Assembly: GCA_963703335.1 (NCBI GenBank)
Contig: OY969812.1
Location: forward strand, 744,001 to 808,000
Direction: 5' to 3'
Source: VRUE01 sp963703335
GTDB lineage: Bacteria > Actinomycetota > Thermoleophilia > Solirubrobacterales > 70-9
DNA length: 64,000 bases
Shown: positions 47,004 to 56,072 of the stretch, piece by piece
How the letters are laid out: each line of letters begins with the position of its first letter
Position numbering within the stretch: the first letter of the stretch is position 1
The notes under the pieces: generated by a model
Told to the model about the DNA's origin: nothing
The model's database searches: none
Seen by the model: only the letters and a program-made list of their open reading frames with translations
Program-made: the position numbers and the translations under genes

Positions 47004-47549
47004 TCAGCAGAGCGCATACACCGCTCCAAAGGCATGTTCGGCCGCCCCCAGAAAGCAATCCGCGACGATCTCGCAGTCCGTCGGCTCACCCATCGGCAGG
47101 TCCGCATCACGCAAGCCATTCGCCAAGGGCTCGAGCGCCGCGCTGCAGCGCGCCAAAGACACGAGAAGTGTCGGCCAGCTCAGCTGATGGAACGGCTGCG
47201 AGCGACCGGAGACAAGGTCGAGAATCTCCGCCCGGGCATGAGGCGACGGCCCTCCACCCCAGACCTGAGCCGCGGCCCGGATCGCCTCCGCGCAGATATC
47301 TGCGTGCACACCGAGCTGCTCATCAGCGACCTCGCCCTCGGAGGGCCGTCGCAAGCCGTCGATCCGCATGACCGTGACCCGCGAGGCGACCGAGATCGTC
47401 TCCTGCACACGAGCGAACCAGGTGCCGAGGGTCGAACTCGGGTGAATTAGGTACTTCTCCTCTGCCTGCACAATGCCGCGCTGCACGACCATCGTGGCCG
47501 CCGCAGCTCGGTCCTCCAACGACGTCATCGGGTTGCGGCGGGCAGCCAT
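47004..47549 (-). CDS. Unknown 181-residue helical protein
   Basis: MAARRNPMTSLEDRAAAATM, then helices throughout (HADICAEAIRAAAQVWGGG; ILDLVSGRSQPFHQLSWPTL) and a C-terminus with three Cys (DCEIVADCFLGAAEHAF). It lies 12 bases after the coupling-protein gene. By position it may be a transfer accessory protein. No family is recognised. Confidence 0.5.
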   Translation of the reverse strand: MAARRNPMTSLEDRAAAATMVVQRGIVQAEEKYLIHPSSTLGTWFARVQETISVASRVTVMRIDGLRRPSEGEVADEQLGVHADICAEAIRAAAQVWGGGPSPHARAEILDLVSGRSQPFHQLSWPTLLVSLARCSAALEPLANGLRDADLPMGEPTDCEIVADCFLGAAEHAFGAVYALC

Positions 47550-47561
47550 CGGCTTTCTCGC

Positions 47562-50500
47562 TCAGGTTGCGGGGTCGACCTGATCCCGGGGCTCGATCAA
47601 CATGAACGACCTGGGGATCGGTCGCCCGGCGCTACGCCTCTCCTTCGCGTTTCGAGCGCTTCGGATCCGGTCCCCGGGCAACTCCGCCGGCACCCTCCAA
47701 GCCCGCAGGGTCCGCTGATGGATGTCGCGGGCGACGGCGACGAAGACGTTGCGGCGGCCGAGGTAGAGCTTGCTCGGGGTCGGCGTCACGCCACGCTCGC
47801 GCTGCTCTCGAGTCTGGGTTCGGGCAGGCCCGACCAGATGACTCTTCAAGGTCTCGTCCAAGATCTCGATGAAGCGGCTTGCCCGCTGCACATCGGGAAC
47901 AACGAAGAAGAGGATCGGCGGCCGTCCGAGATCCTTGTACCGGGGGTGCGCCTGCCACCAGCCGGTGAGGAAGCCGTCGTAGTCGAGGGCCTTACGACGG
48001 ACGGTCTCGTCGTTATTACCCCACTCGATCTCGACCAGCAGGTCCGTCTTCACCTTCTCCCCGTCGGGCTTCGTCAAGAGCAGCTCGAGGGTCAGGTCGG
48101 GGACCACGTTGCCGAACTCGGAGGCGCCGAAGTCGATCGGCGAGTTCTCGTGCAGATCGTTCGGCGTCATACGCCGAGGGGCCTCCCGCCGCTCCTTGAT
48201 CAGAGGCACCTCGATCTTGCCCGAGCGTGGGCCGCGCCAGGCAGCGACGTGGCGAGGGGCGAGAGAGCGAAACCCGAAAAGCCACTCGTTTCGGGCCAGG
48301 TCGTGGACGACATGCTGGGCGCTGTGCAACTCCGGGGCTCGCCAGGTTCCCGACGCCCCATGGTCAGCGGCGTCCTTCAGCAGCTCGAAGCCCGCCGTGT
48401 CGAGAACGTAGAAGCGCTTACCGCGGCCGCGAGCCTGGCGCAGGCCGAGCTCGGCTCGTTTGATCATCCTCTGGCGGAGCAGCAAGGAGAGCTCGCGACG
48501 GACCTGTCGCTCACCCGAAGACATCATGAACTCGCGCTGGATCTGCCCCGCGCTTAGCACCCGCAGCTCGTACAGCGCCTCGAGGATCGACCGCTGCTCG
48601 GCGTTTATTGCGTTGTGTCGGAGTTGGGGCGGCTCGGTTTTCGGCTTCTCCCAGGTGATGCTCGCCGCTTTGTCCCTCAGCAGCTCCACTTCCTGGTAGC
48701 CCTCGCGGAGGGGTTTGTCGGTTGGCGCGCCGAGGGCCGCCACCTCTGCCTCACGGCGACCCCGGCGAACCGTCCGCCCGCGGCCCCCGCTCTCCGGCGC
48801 ACCGGCTGCTTCCGGCTGCTTCCTCTCCGGCCGGGGGGCTTTGGCTGGAGCGTCGTCCTCGGTTGAGGATTCCTCGACCTTGCCCTCCGCGGCGGGAGCC
48901 TCGCCCCCGGACGCCTCGGCGCCTTCCGCACCCGCGCGGTCCTCTTCGCCCCCGACGTCGCTGAGGTCCTCGTTGTCGCCGCGCCCGGTGAGCTCACGGG
49001 GTGGGGCGATCACTTCCGGGTCATAACCACCTTCCTCCCGGATCCGCTCCTCGAACTCGGCCAGCTTTTTCGGGTCGCGCTCCCATGGGATCGTGACGAC
49101 GGTGAAGGAGTTGGAGAGCGTCTTGCCGGCCTGCAGGACGGCGATCGCATGGTTGATGTCGAGACCCGTCAGCTGGTTGACCTCGACCCGGGTCCGCTTC
49201 AACTCGCCAAGGTCACCCTTGCGGTGCGCCATGTAAGACGGGTTGAGGCGGTTGATCGCATTTTCTGCATCCACCTCCGATGAGCGCAGGTAGAACCGCG
49301 AGCTGCACAGCGCGTCGATCGCCTGCGCGAGCTCGGGCGTCATCTGCCCACCGTGCTGCCAGCCCACGGCAAAGTCGAGTCCTGCAGCGCGGTCGTCCTC
49401 CATCATCTTGGCGATGGTCGGCGAGAAGAGGTTGCCAGCGTCGTCCCCGATCACCGCGACCCGGGCGCGCTCGTCCTCGGGCAGCTTCTGCTGGGCCATG
49501 ATCGAGCGGTGGATCAGCTGGATGAAGAACTTGAGGAGAACAGCGCCGTCGGGATGATCGGGAACCCGGGCGGCGACGACCAGGACCTCGCGCCTGCGGA
49601 TCACTTCGTCGAAGCTGACCGTGACCGGGTGGTGAAGGACGGTGTTCAGCCGCTCGTCGCCGAGCAGAGTCTGGATCTTGTTGTAGGGGGCCTCGAGGCG
49701 CGCGAGGAACTGTGCTGGTGACTTCGCGAGCTGCGTAGGCAAGACCCGCGCGAAGTGATCCCAGACTGCGTGCCACTGCGGATCGCCGGCGAGCTTGGCG
49801 ATCTTCTCGGCCCGCCATTCTTCCGCCGCCTCGTCGGGAGCCAGCCATCTGAGCGTGTGCCAGAAGGTTGGATTTTCCTCGAGAGCAAGGGTCGCCCCCC
49901 GTGCCATCTTGAAATACCGCTGCGAGGAATTCAACGCCTGGCTGTCGCCCTCCTCGGTACGGGAGACGTCGACCATCGCTTCGGAGAAGATCGCCGCCTC
50001 CGCCTGCAGGTCGCGGCCCGGCGTCCGCAGGGCCATCCCAAAGAGCGGCTGGGCGACATCGAGAACCCGGACGGTCCGCCAACTCGGCATCAGCGCCGCG
50101 GCCGCCTCGGCGAGGTCGCCCTTGGGATCGAGCACGATCACGGCCGTGTTCGGCTCCCTCGCGCGGACCTCGGCGATCTTGGCGAGGATTGAGGTCTTGC
50201 CGCCACCCTGGACCCCCGAGACCTGGACCCCGTACTTGAAGTCCTCGCCCCGGATCCCGATGTAGTTGCCGCGCAAGTCGGTCGCAAGTGCCTTTCGAGC
50301 ATCGCTCAGCCGCAGAACCTCGGGCGGCGTCGCTAGCTGCGGCACATTGCTGCGCTCGATTGCGACGTTCTTCGCAAACGCGGTCGGGATCTGCCAGAGG
50401 CCGGCGATCTCCAAGCTCGAGTAGACGCCACGCCACCACGAAGGGAGCGGATTTGACTCGGCACGCACCATGCGCTCGATGTAGAGGCGGCGTCGGAACA

Positions 50501-51626
50501 CCGGCCGGCGCTGACGCAGGTGATTCTCGCCTCCCTCGGCATGCCCCTCGATCGCTCCGGCGATATGACGGGCGGCCTGGTAGGACTCCGCCCCGACCCG
50601 GATCTCGCAGAACGAAAGCGATCGGAAGACCATGACGTCGGTGGACGAGCGCTCCTCGCGCTGCTGTACGGCGTCGGGTGCCGGCGCCTCGCGAGCCGGC
50701 CTGCGCTGCTGCACGGCGATACCGCGGGCGGCTCTCTGAAAATGGTTCGGGACCGGCGAGATGGTGATCTGGACCAGGACACGCTCCCCCGCCTCGGCCA
50801 TCACGGAGAGAAGGCCGTCGATCGGCGCCTCCTGGTAGGGCTCGACGCTCGAGAGGCTGCGCTCCAAGGGGCGGTCCAAGGCGCGGGCGAAGGGCTTTGC
50901 CTTCTTCAGGCGGACGATCTCCCGCAGCCAGGGGCGAAGGGCATTTGAAGCCGTCTCGCTGAGCGGAGTCAGGGTCGCGTCCGGGTAGCGGCTGGCCAGG
51001 ACTCCGCGGAGCGCCTCGACCTGACCCTTGCTTTTAGGGACGGCGATCCCGAGGCGCTGCTCGCGCGTTCCGCTCGGATGTACGCCGGCAATCAGCTCCA
51101 AGGTCGCGACCGGCGGGACGCCTCTCCACAGGCGCGCCCACCAACGCTCCCGCGTCACGCTCCCGAGGGCCTCGATCAACCCGGCGACCTGCGCGGGCGA
51201 AGCCTCGGAGGAACGTCCCGGAGTGACCAGGAACCGTTGCATCGAGCGCCTCCGTCGCTCGATCATCCGATTCGCGCCGACGACAAGGGCGACAGCGGAA
51301 ACCAGAAGGATTGGCAAGCGGACGAGGGACCAAGCTGCCCCCAGGACGTGGGCGAAACTTGCCGAGCCGGCGCCGACGTCATCGGCCCGACCACCGCCTT
51401 GTGCCCCGCTCGAGCCCGGATCGTCGAGGCGCGCCGCGCCAATCGGTGCTGGCCGGGCGAATCGAGCCCCTGGATCCCTACCGACTTCCGCCGCGGCAGA
51501 GACCCGGCCGTCGGGCGTCGCCGGCACGCTGGAGAGCGGCCGATGCAGTGCCATAGCAGCGAAAGCAGCCGCGGCAAAGGCGAGGACGACCGGCACAAGC
51601 CATCCGCTCCGACGCATCGCTCCCAT
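47562..51626 (-). CDS. Type IV coupling ATPase fused to a Replic_Relax/nuclease-like domain
   Basis: 1354 residues. Two N-terminal membrane helices are followed by a TraG/VirD4-type ATPase: Walker A VSGVQGGGKTSI (~475), Walker B VAVIGDDAGNL (~725), and the motif VGWQHGGQ. After an acidic low-complexity linker (~860-970) comes a Replic_Relax winged helix (AEQRSILEALYELRVLSAGQ; FYVLDTAGFELL). A PD-(D/E)XK-like core follows (VPDLTLEL ... DLLVEIEWGN, RRKALDYDGF). It should carry DNA to the channel and may bind or nick the transfer origin. No other relaxase is visible. Confidence 0.75.
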   Translation of the reverse strand: MGAMRRSGWLVPVVLAFAAAAFAAMALHRPLSSVPATPDGRVSAAAEVGRDPGARFARPAPIGAARLDDPGSSGAQGGGRADDVGAGSASFAHVLGAAWSLVRLPILLVSAVALVVGANRMIERRRRSMQRFLVTPGRSSEASPAQVAGLIEALGSVTRERWWARLWRGVPPVATLELIAGVHPSGTREQRLGIAVPKSKGQVEALRGVLASRYPDATLTPLSETASNALRPWLREIVRLKKAKPFARALDRPLERSLSSVEPYQEAPIDGLLSVMAEAGERVLVQITISPVPNHFQRAARGIAVQQRRPAREAPAPDAVQQREERSSTDVMVFRSLSFCEIRVGAESYQAARHIAGAIEGHAEGGENHLRQRRPVFRRRLYIERMVRAESNPLPSWWRGVYSSLEIAGLWQIPTAFAKNVAIERSNVPQLATPPEVLRLSDARKALATDLRGNYIGIRGEDFKYGVQVSGVQGGGKTSILAKIAEVRAREPNTAVIVLDPKGDLAEAAAALMPSWRTVRVLDVAQPLFGMALRTPGRDLQAEAAIFSEAMVDVSRTEEGDSQALNSSQRYFKMARGATLALEENPTFWHTLRWLAPDEAAEEWRAEKIAKLAGDPQWHAVWDHFARVLPTQLAKSPAQFLARLEAPYNKIQTLLGDERLNTVLHHPVTVSFDEVIRRREVLVVAARVPDHPDGAVLLKFFIQLIHRSIMAQQKLPEDERARVAVIGDDAGNLFSPTIAKMMEDDRAAGLDFAVGWQHGGQMTPELAQAIDALCSSRFYLRSSEVDAENAINRLNPSYMAHRKGDLGELKRTRVEVNQLTGLDINHAIAVLQAGKTLSNSFTVVTIPWERDPKKLAEFEERIREEGGYDPEVIAPPRELTGRGDNEDLSDVGGEEDRAGAEGAEASGGEAPAAEGKVEESSTEDDAPAKAPRPERKQPEAAGAPESGGRGRTVRRGRREAEVAALGAPTDKPLREGYQEVELLRDKAASITWEKPKTEPPQLRHNAINAEQRSILEALYELRVLSAGQIQREFMMSSGERQVRRELSLLLRQRMIKRAELGLRQARGRGKRFYVLDTAGFELLKDAADHGASGTWRAPELHSAQHVVHDLARNEWLFGFRSLAPRHVAAWRGPRSGKIEVPLIKERREAPRRMTPNDLHENSPIDFGASEFGNVVPDLTLELLLTKPDGEKVKTDLLVEIEWGNNDETVRRKALDYDGFLTGWWQAHPRYKDLGRPPILFFVVPDVQRASRFIEILDETLKSHLVGPARTQTREQRERGVTPTPSKLYLGRRNVFVAVARDIHQRTLRAWRVPAELPGDRIRSARNAKERRSAGRPIPRSFMLIEPRDQVDPAT

Positions 51627-51738
51627 CAGTTTTGTTCCCGGTCGGCTTTCAGGGTCATGCTCAAGTCCGGACCTGTCCTCAGAATCAGTCCCCCCCTACA
51701 CGGACGAGCTGCCCCCCGCGCCACCCGCCGACCGTTCA

Positions 51739-52881
51739 TCAGCCGGCCAAGGGGAAGACACGAACCCAAGCGGGGGGTGGGCAGAGTTCGGGTCCGCATC
51801 CGTAGCTAGAGCTCTGCCAGGACACGTGGAGGTGAGCGTTCCCACCCGCATGAGCAGGGTCACCGTGGAGCGGGTAACCGTTGTAGCCGATGAACTGAAT
51901 CGCCGGCACAAGTGGACATACCGGTGCCGAGCCCGAAGCCCCACAGCTTTCACGCCAGCCCAGAGTTTCGGCCGCTGCGCGAGCCGTCTCGTCCCAGCCC
52001 CTTCCGGCTTCGGGCTCCATGTCCATCGCCGTGCCGTCGCCGTGCGTACTGTGTGGGGGACCCTCCCGGGCTGCAATAACCCTCAGGTGAAAGGTCTGCA
52101 GTAGCCAGACCGCATCTGGCCAGATGCGGGAATCAACAACCTGAGGGGCGCCGCTCCCTATCCACAGTGCTTGGGGGATCGGTTTGAATGCGCGAGGCTG
52201 GTAGGGCGTCTCGACTTTTTGCAGATCGGCCGTCCCCCCGACGGACTGTCCTTCGGCTGGCGCGCAGACAATCGAGCCGCCGAATTTCCTTGCGTAGCGT
52301 TCGACCTCGCGCACGTACCAGTCCGCATGGTTGTAAGAGAAAATCGCGCTGTACCAGCTGGCGGGGGCACCTTCAGAATGGAGCAGGTTCGCCGCGGCAA
52401 AGATGGCGTCCGTGGGGTCGTAGACATCCTTGTCGCCATCTTCGTCACCGTCGACCCCGAACGCTTCCCAGCTGCTGGGGTAAAGGAACTGCATCGGGCC
52501 GGCGGCCCCAGCGAAGTTGCTTCCCGAATGCACGCCTGGCAACGTGGAGCGACCGAAGTCGGACTCGACGTAGTTGATCGCCGCCAGGATTCCGGGTCCG
52601 CGCGGCCCCAGGCTGTATTTCTGCGCGGCTGCCGCGTAGATCGGCACGAGGTGAGGAGGTGGGCTATCAGTGCCGCCGCTAGTCCTGCAGACCATCCCAC
52701 CTTCGGTGTCGCCGGCCGACGTCGCTCCGGCCAAGGCGGCCAGGAGGACGAGAAAGAGCAGGAACCCTCCGACCACGGCCGCCCCTACGACCAGCAGCTT
52801 CGCTTTGCCGACCTTGGCCGCCAGCTTCAACGCCACCTTTCGCTTCAGGTAGCTGCGCAGCGCCGAACCGTGGTCGCTCAT
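51739..52881 (-). CDS. Lytic transglycosylase with C-terminal M15-like peptidase domain (VirB1-like)
   Basis: 380 residues with one membrane helix near residue 35 (VVGAAVVGGFLLFLVLLAAL). The transglycosylase core is ILAAINYVESDFGRSTLPGV (catalytic E in VES), AAGPMQFLYPSSWEAF and YDPTDAIFAAANLL. The C-terminal part has THGDGTAMDMEPEAG and HAGGNAHLHVSW, the H-x-x-x-x-x-D and HxH of LAS/M15-type peptidases. It opens peptidoglycan for the conjugation channel. It starts in an ATGA overlap. Confidence 0.8.
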   Translation of the reverse strand: MSDHGSALRSYLKRKVALKLAAKVGKAKLLVVGAAVVGGFLLFLVLLAALAGATSAGDTEGGMVCRTSGGTDSPPPHLVPIYAAAAQKYSLGPRGPGILAAINYVESDFGRSTLPGVHSGSNFAGAAGPMQFLYPSSWEAFGVDGDEDGDKDVYDPTDAIFAAANLLHSEGAPASWYSAIFSYNHADWYVREVERYARKFGGSIVCAPAEGQSVGGTADLQKVETPYQPRAFKPIPQALWIGSGAPQVVDSRIWPDAVWLLQTFHLRVIAAREGPPHSTHGDGTAMDMEPEAGRGWDETARAAAETLGWRESCGASGSAPVCPLVPAIQFIGYNGYPLHGDPAHAGGNAHLHVSWQSSSYGCGPELCPPPAWVRVFPLAG

Positions 52882-53405
52882 GGGCCGATTCCCGCGACGA
52901 CCCAGCCGTTGTCGCGCTCGACCAGGCTGGTGCTGAGGAGGTGAGTTCCCGTTCTTCCGGCAACGACCAGGGCAACGAGAAAGGCGGGGCTTCCGTCGAA
53001 GAGGCCGGCCTCAACCCCCGCGATGCGCGCCACGAACTGACGTGGCACCCGGCTTCCCGGTGGAACTCGAACGGGCGCACGCACCAACTGACCACCGAGG
53101 CCAGGAGTCGAGTGAAGGAGCAGCGATTCGCGATCCGTGCCACGGAGGCGCCCTTCCTGGTAGCGCAGATAAGCATGGACGAAGCGGCGCGCCGAGTACG
53201 CCGCCGCGTGCATCTGGGCGCCGTGTTGTGCCGCCCAGCCCTCCCCTTCGGGGAGATCTCGATCCGGGCCTGACCGCGGAGCCACGGTGGTGGGTGCGTC
53301 TATGCCCTCATCGCGGTCGAGGATCGTCATCGCGAAGGCGCTGGCCACCAGCGCCGCCACAGCCACTACGAAGGTGATCTTGCGGCGCGTCTCCTCGGAA
53401 CCCAT
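52878..53405 (-). CDS. Membrane-anchored conjugation accessory protein
   Basis: 175 residues. ITFVVAVAALVASAFAMTIL is a single N-terminal membrane helix. The outside domain has YSARRFVHAYLRYQEGRLRG and LVRAPVRVPPGSRVPRQFVA, then AFLVALVVAGRTGTHLLSTS. The layout (anchor, helix with YLRYQxG, beta sheet) is a common component of actinobacterial T4SS operons and is VirB8/TcpC-like in shape. The assignment is by context. Confidence 0.6.
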   Translation of the reverse strand: MGSEETRRKITFVVAVAALVASAFAMTILDRDEGIDAPTTVAPRSGPDRDLPEGEGWAAQHGAQMHAAAYSARRFVHAYLRYQEGRLRGTDRESLLLHSTPGLGGQLVRAPVRVPPGSRVPRQFVARIAGVEAGLFDGSPAFLVALVVAGRTGTHLLSTSLVERDNGWVVAGIGP

Positions 53406-53411
53406 CGCCGA

Positions 53412-56072
53412 TCACCTGCTGAGCCAGTCCCGCGCCCGCGACCGGCGCTTTGGCCTGGGTCCACTGGATTGCTCGCCGTGACCGTCTGCGCTCGGCGCAC
53501 TCCCCGCCTTGCTGCGGCGCAACCCGCTGCTCGGCCGCCGCTGATCTCCACCACTTCGTCGAGGACGGTGGATGTCGACCTGCTCGATGCGATCGGCGGA
53601 CATCGCGCCGACGGCGGAGTGAGTCGCGGCAAGGCTCTCGGTGATCGCTTGGCGGCCCTCTGGGCTGGAAGGGTCCCTGCCTGCCGCCTGAGCTCGCCAG
53701 CGATGCTCTGGCGCGTCGATGGGCAGATTCGCCTCGCGGCGGATCGCTTCCCGCGCACCCTGTATTTCCGCCTTCCCGTGGACTGGCAGCCCGGCAGCCT
53801 CGTTCGCCCGGACGCGGCTGAGCAGGCGGCGGTCGGCCTGCGCCTGGGGCCTCGAGCCGTGAAGCTCCCCCTGCAGCTCCTTCAGTCGCGCAGCCTTGGC
53901 CGCGGCACTCCGCCGCGTGGGCTCATCCAGGCTAGACGGGTCCTCGCGCAGGCTCTGGACGTCAGGGTCTGCACGCAGGTCTCCGACCTCACGATCCATC
54001 GCCGAACGCGAGCCCTCTCGCGATTCCGCGTTTGCCCTGGAGACGTCTAGGCGCTCCTGGGCCTGGCCGTTGAGGTGGTGGTCCGCTCCCTTGCGGCGGC
54101 GCTGGGCCTCTTCGTCTTGGTGGTGGCGTCGCCGATCTCGCCGCTCCTCGCGGAAGTTGCCGATCGCACCCGTGGCTCCCCTTGCGATCCTGTAACCGAG
54201 GTAGCCGCCGGCGAGGGTTCGGTAGAGGCCGGCCGAGCCATGGTCGCCCGACGGATCGACCTGGAAAAGGGCGAGGTACTTCTCCCGCGAGAGGAAGACC
54301 GCCCACCAGAACGCCATCACCGCGATCAGGCCAAGCGTCGGCGAGGAGCGGCCGATCGCCGAGCCGATCACGCGCGAGCCGAGCAGGACGATCCCGAGCA
54401 ACCCGCTGAAGACGAGCTTGGCGACGATCGCCCCCAAGAGAGCGGTCAGCCATTTGGCGAAGGCGTTTCGGCCCGCCTGGCCGAAGACCGGGAAGAACAT
54501 CGCTAGCGGGGTGGCGAGGACGAGGACGAAGGAGGACGCCGTCGCCATCACCAGCTTCATCGCCAGCCACAGCAAGAGGAGCAACCCGCCGAGCAGGCCG
54601 ATGGTGAAGATCAGCACCATCACCATCCGGGTCAGCACGCCGTTGCGGCCCTGCATCGCGACCTTGTCGGGTGCCACGCCGTCGGTGCCGCCACCGACGT
54701 TGAGCTGCGGCCCTATGTTCAGCGGAAGCCCGACGTGTTCGTCGGGTTCGCCGTTGTAGTAGTCCCACAGCTTGTCGCGGGGACCACTTAGCGGACTGAA
54801 GCGCAGGTAGAGATCACGGATGGTCGGCGCTCGACCGAAGAGGCCTGACAGGTCTTTGGCAAGCGCCTGGGTCGCAAGGTCGGGAGCACTCGGCAAGCCG
54901 GAGAGGAGCTGCTGGGTGAAAGCGTCGCCGTCGTCAAGCCCGCTGCGCGCCGCTTCGAGCGCATCGTCTGACGGTTTTGCCGTCATGCACCAGTGGACAT
55001 CGGAGAAGTCCATGGCGCAAAACGGCACTGCGGTCATCTGGTTCCAGACCGAGGCCATCGCGTCGTTGTAGGAACGCACCGGGGCGCTGGCATGCCCCGA
55101 GGACGGCGCCGCAACGGCGGTCAATGAAGCGCTGTTGACTGCTTCGGCGACCCGCCCCACCGTGTCCCGCGGCGAGTGGATGATCCACAGTCCGGCGAGC
55201 ATCATCACCAGTGCCATGAGCATCCCGGCCAGCGTCTCGCCGGTCTTGCGGCGAACCAGCCCGTTGTACAGGCCCCAGCCGCCGAGGATCACGAACAGCG
55301 TTGAGAGCCAAGGCGAGGTCAGATTGTTGAAGAAGCTGGTGAGCCCCATCCCGATCTGGCTCAGCATCCGGTTGTCGGTGAACGGCGACAACGAGAAGGC
55401 GAAGCCCAGGATGATCAGGCAGCCCTTCAGCATCATCAGCAGCACGAGCCAGATGACCGAGAGCAGCTGCAGGACGAAGGAGACCGCAGGAACGAAGAGG
55501 GAACTGATGAAACCGCCCGATTCGATGTGGATGTCCCAGCCGTAATTGCCGACCGGGTAGGCGGCCTCCGGGGAGTGTGAGGAACCGCAATTGCGGATCT
55601 GCCGCGCGCTCAGCTTGTTGGGTTCCCCGCAGAGCGGGTTCTCGATCCCGAGCACCGCCGTGGGGTCAAGCGAGCCGCCGTAGGGGATGGTCGCTGGCGG
55701 CAGCGCTTCGGCACCCGGCGCAGCTCCGGTAGCGACGCCGGGTTTGGCTTTTCCGGCGCCGCCTTTCTGCTTGCCTTTCGCCTGCCCTCCGGCTCCGCCG
55801 TCCGTTTTGTCGGAGTTGTAGGCCTTCCACTGAGCTTCGGTCCAATGGCGGACTTCCCCTTTGCAGTAGGCGGGGTTCATCGCGTCCGTCACCGGCGGGT
55901 CGAACTCGCCCTTACAGACATCGAAGACGGTGCCGCGCTCGGTGCTGTAGACGCGGATCAGCGTGATCTGCGGATCAGCCTTGGCGGCGACGGCGAGCAA
56001 GAGAGTGGCTGCGAAGACCGCGAGCGCGATCGCCAGCCGCACTCGGGCGCTGAAGCGCTCAGGCCGGCACAT
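53412..56072 (-). CDS. Polytopic channel protein (TrbL/VirB6-like)
   Basis: 886 residues, GGAGG SD, start MCRPERFSARVRLAIALAVF with a signal segment. An extracellular part with Cys pairs (VFDVCKGEF; AYCKGEVRHW) precedes seven or more membrane helices between residues 215 and 640 (FVLQLLSVIWLVLLMMLKGC; MVLIFTIGLLGGLLLLLWLA). A 230-residue charged cytosolic tail (EERRDRRRHHQDEEAQRRR) follows. This is the VirB6/TrbL position and topology, forming the inner-membrane channel of the transfer system. Confidence 0.75.
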   Translation of the reverse strand: MCRPERFSARVRLAIALAVFAATLLLAVAAKADPQITLIRVYSTERGTVFDVCKGEFDPPVTDAMNPAYCKGEVRHWTEAQWKAYNSDKTDGGAGGQAKGKQKGGAGKAKPGVATGAAPGAEALPPATIPYGGSLDPTAVLGIENPLCGEPNKLSARQIRNCGSSHSPEAAYPVGNYGWDIHIESGGFISSLFVPAVSFVLQLLSVIWLVLLMMLKGCLIILGFAFSLSPFTDNRMLSQIGMGLTSFFNNLTSPWLSTLFVILGGWGLYNGLVRRKTGETLAGMLMALVMMLAGLWIIHSPRDTVGRVAEAVNSASLTAVAAPSSGHASAPVRSYNDAMASVWNQMTAVPFCAMDFSDVHWCMTAKPSDDALEAARSGLDDGDAFTQQLLSGLPSAPDLATQALAKDLSGLFGRAPTIRDLYLRFSPLSGPRDKLWDYYNGEPDEHVGLPLNIGPQLNVGGGTDGVAPDKVAMQGRNGVLTRMVMVLIFTIGLLGGLLLLLWLAMKLVMATASSFVLVLATPLAMFFPVFGQAGRNAFAKWLTALLGAIVAKLVFSGLLGIVLLGSRVIGSAIGRSSPTLGLIAVMAFWWAVFLSREKYLALFQVDPSGDHGSAGLYRTLAGGYLGYRIARGATGAIGNFREERRDRRRHHQDEEAQRRRKGADHHLNGQAQERLDVSRANAESREGSRSAMDREVGDLRADPDVQSLREDPSSLDEPTRRSAAAKAARLKELQGELHGSRPQAQADRRLLSRVRANEAAGLPVHGKAEIQGAREAIRREANLPIDAPEHRWRAQAAGRDPSSPEGRQAITESLAATHSAVGAMSADRIEQVDIHRPRRSGGDQRRPSSGLRRSKAGSAPSADGHGEQSSGPRPKRRSRARDWLSR

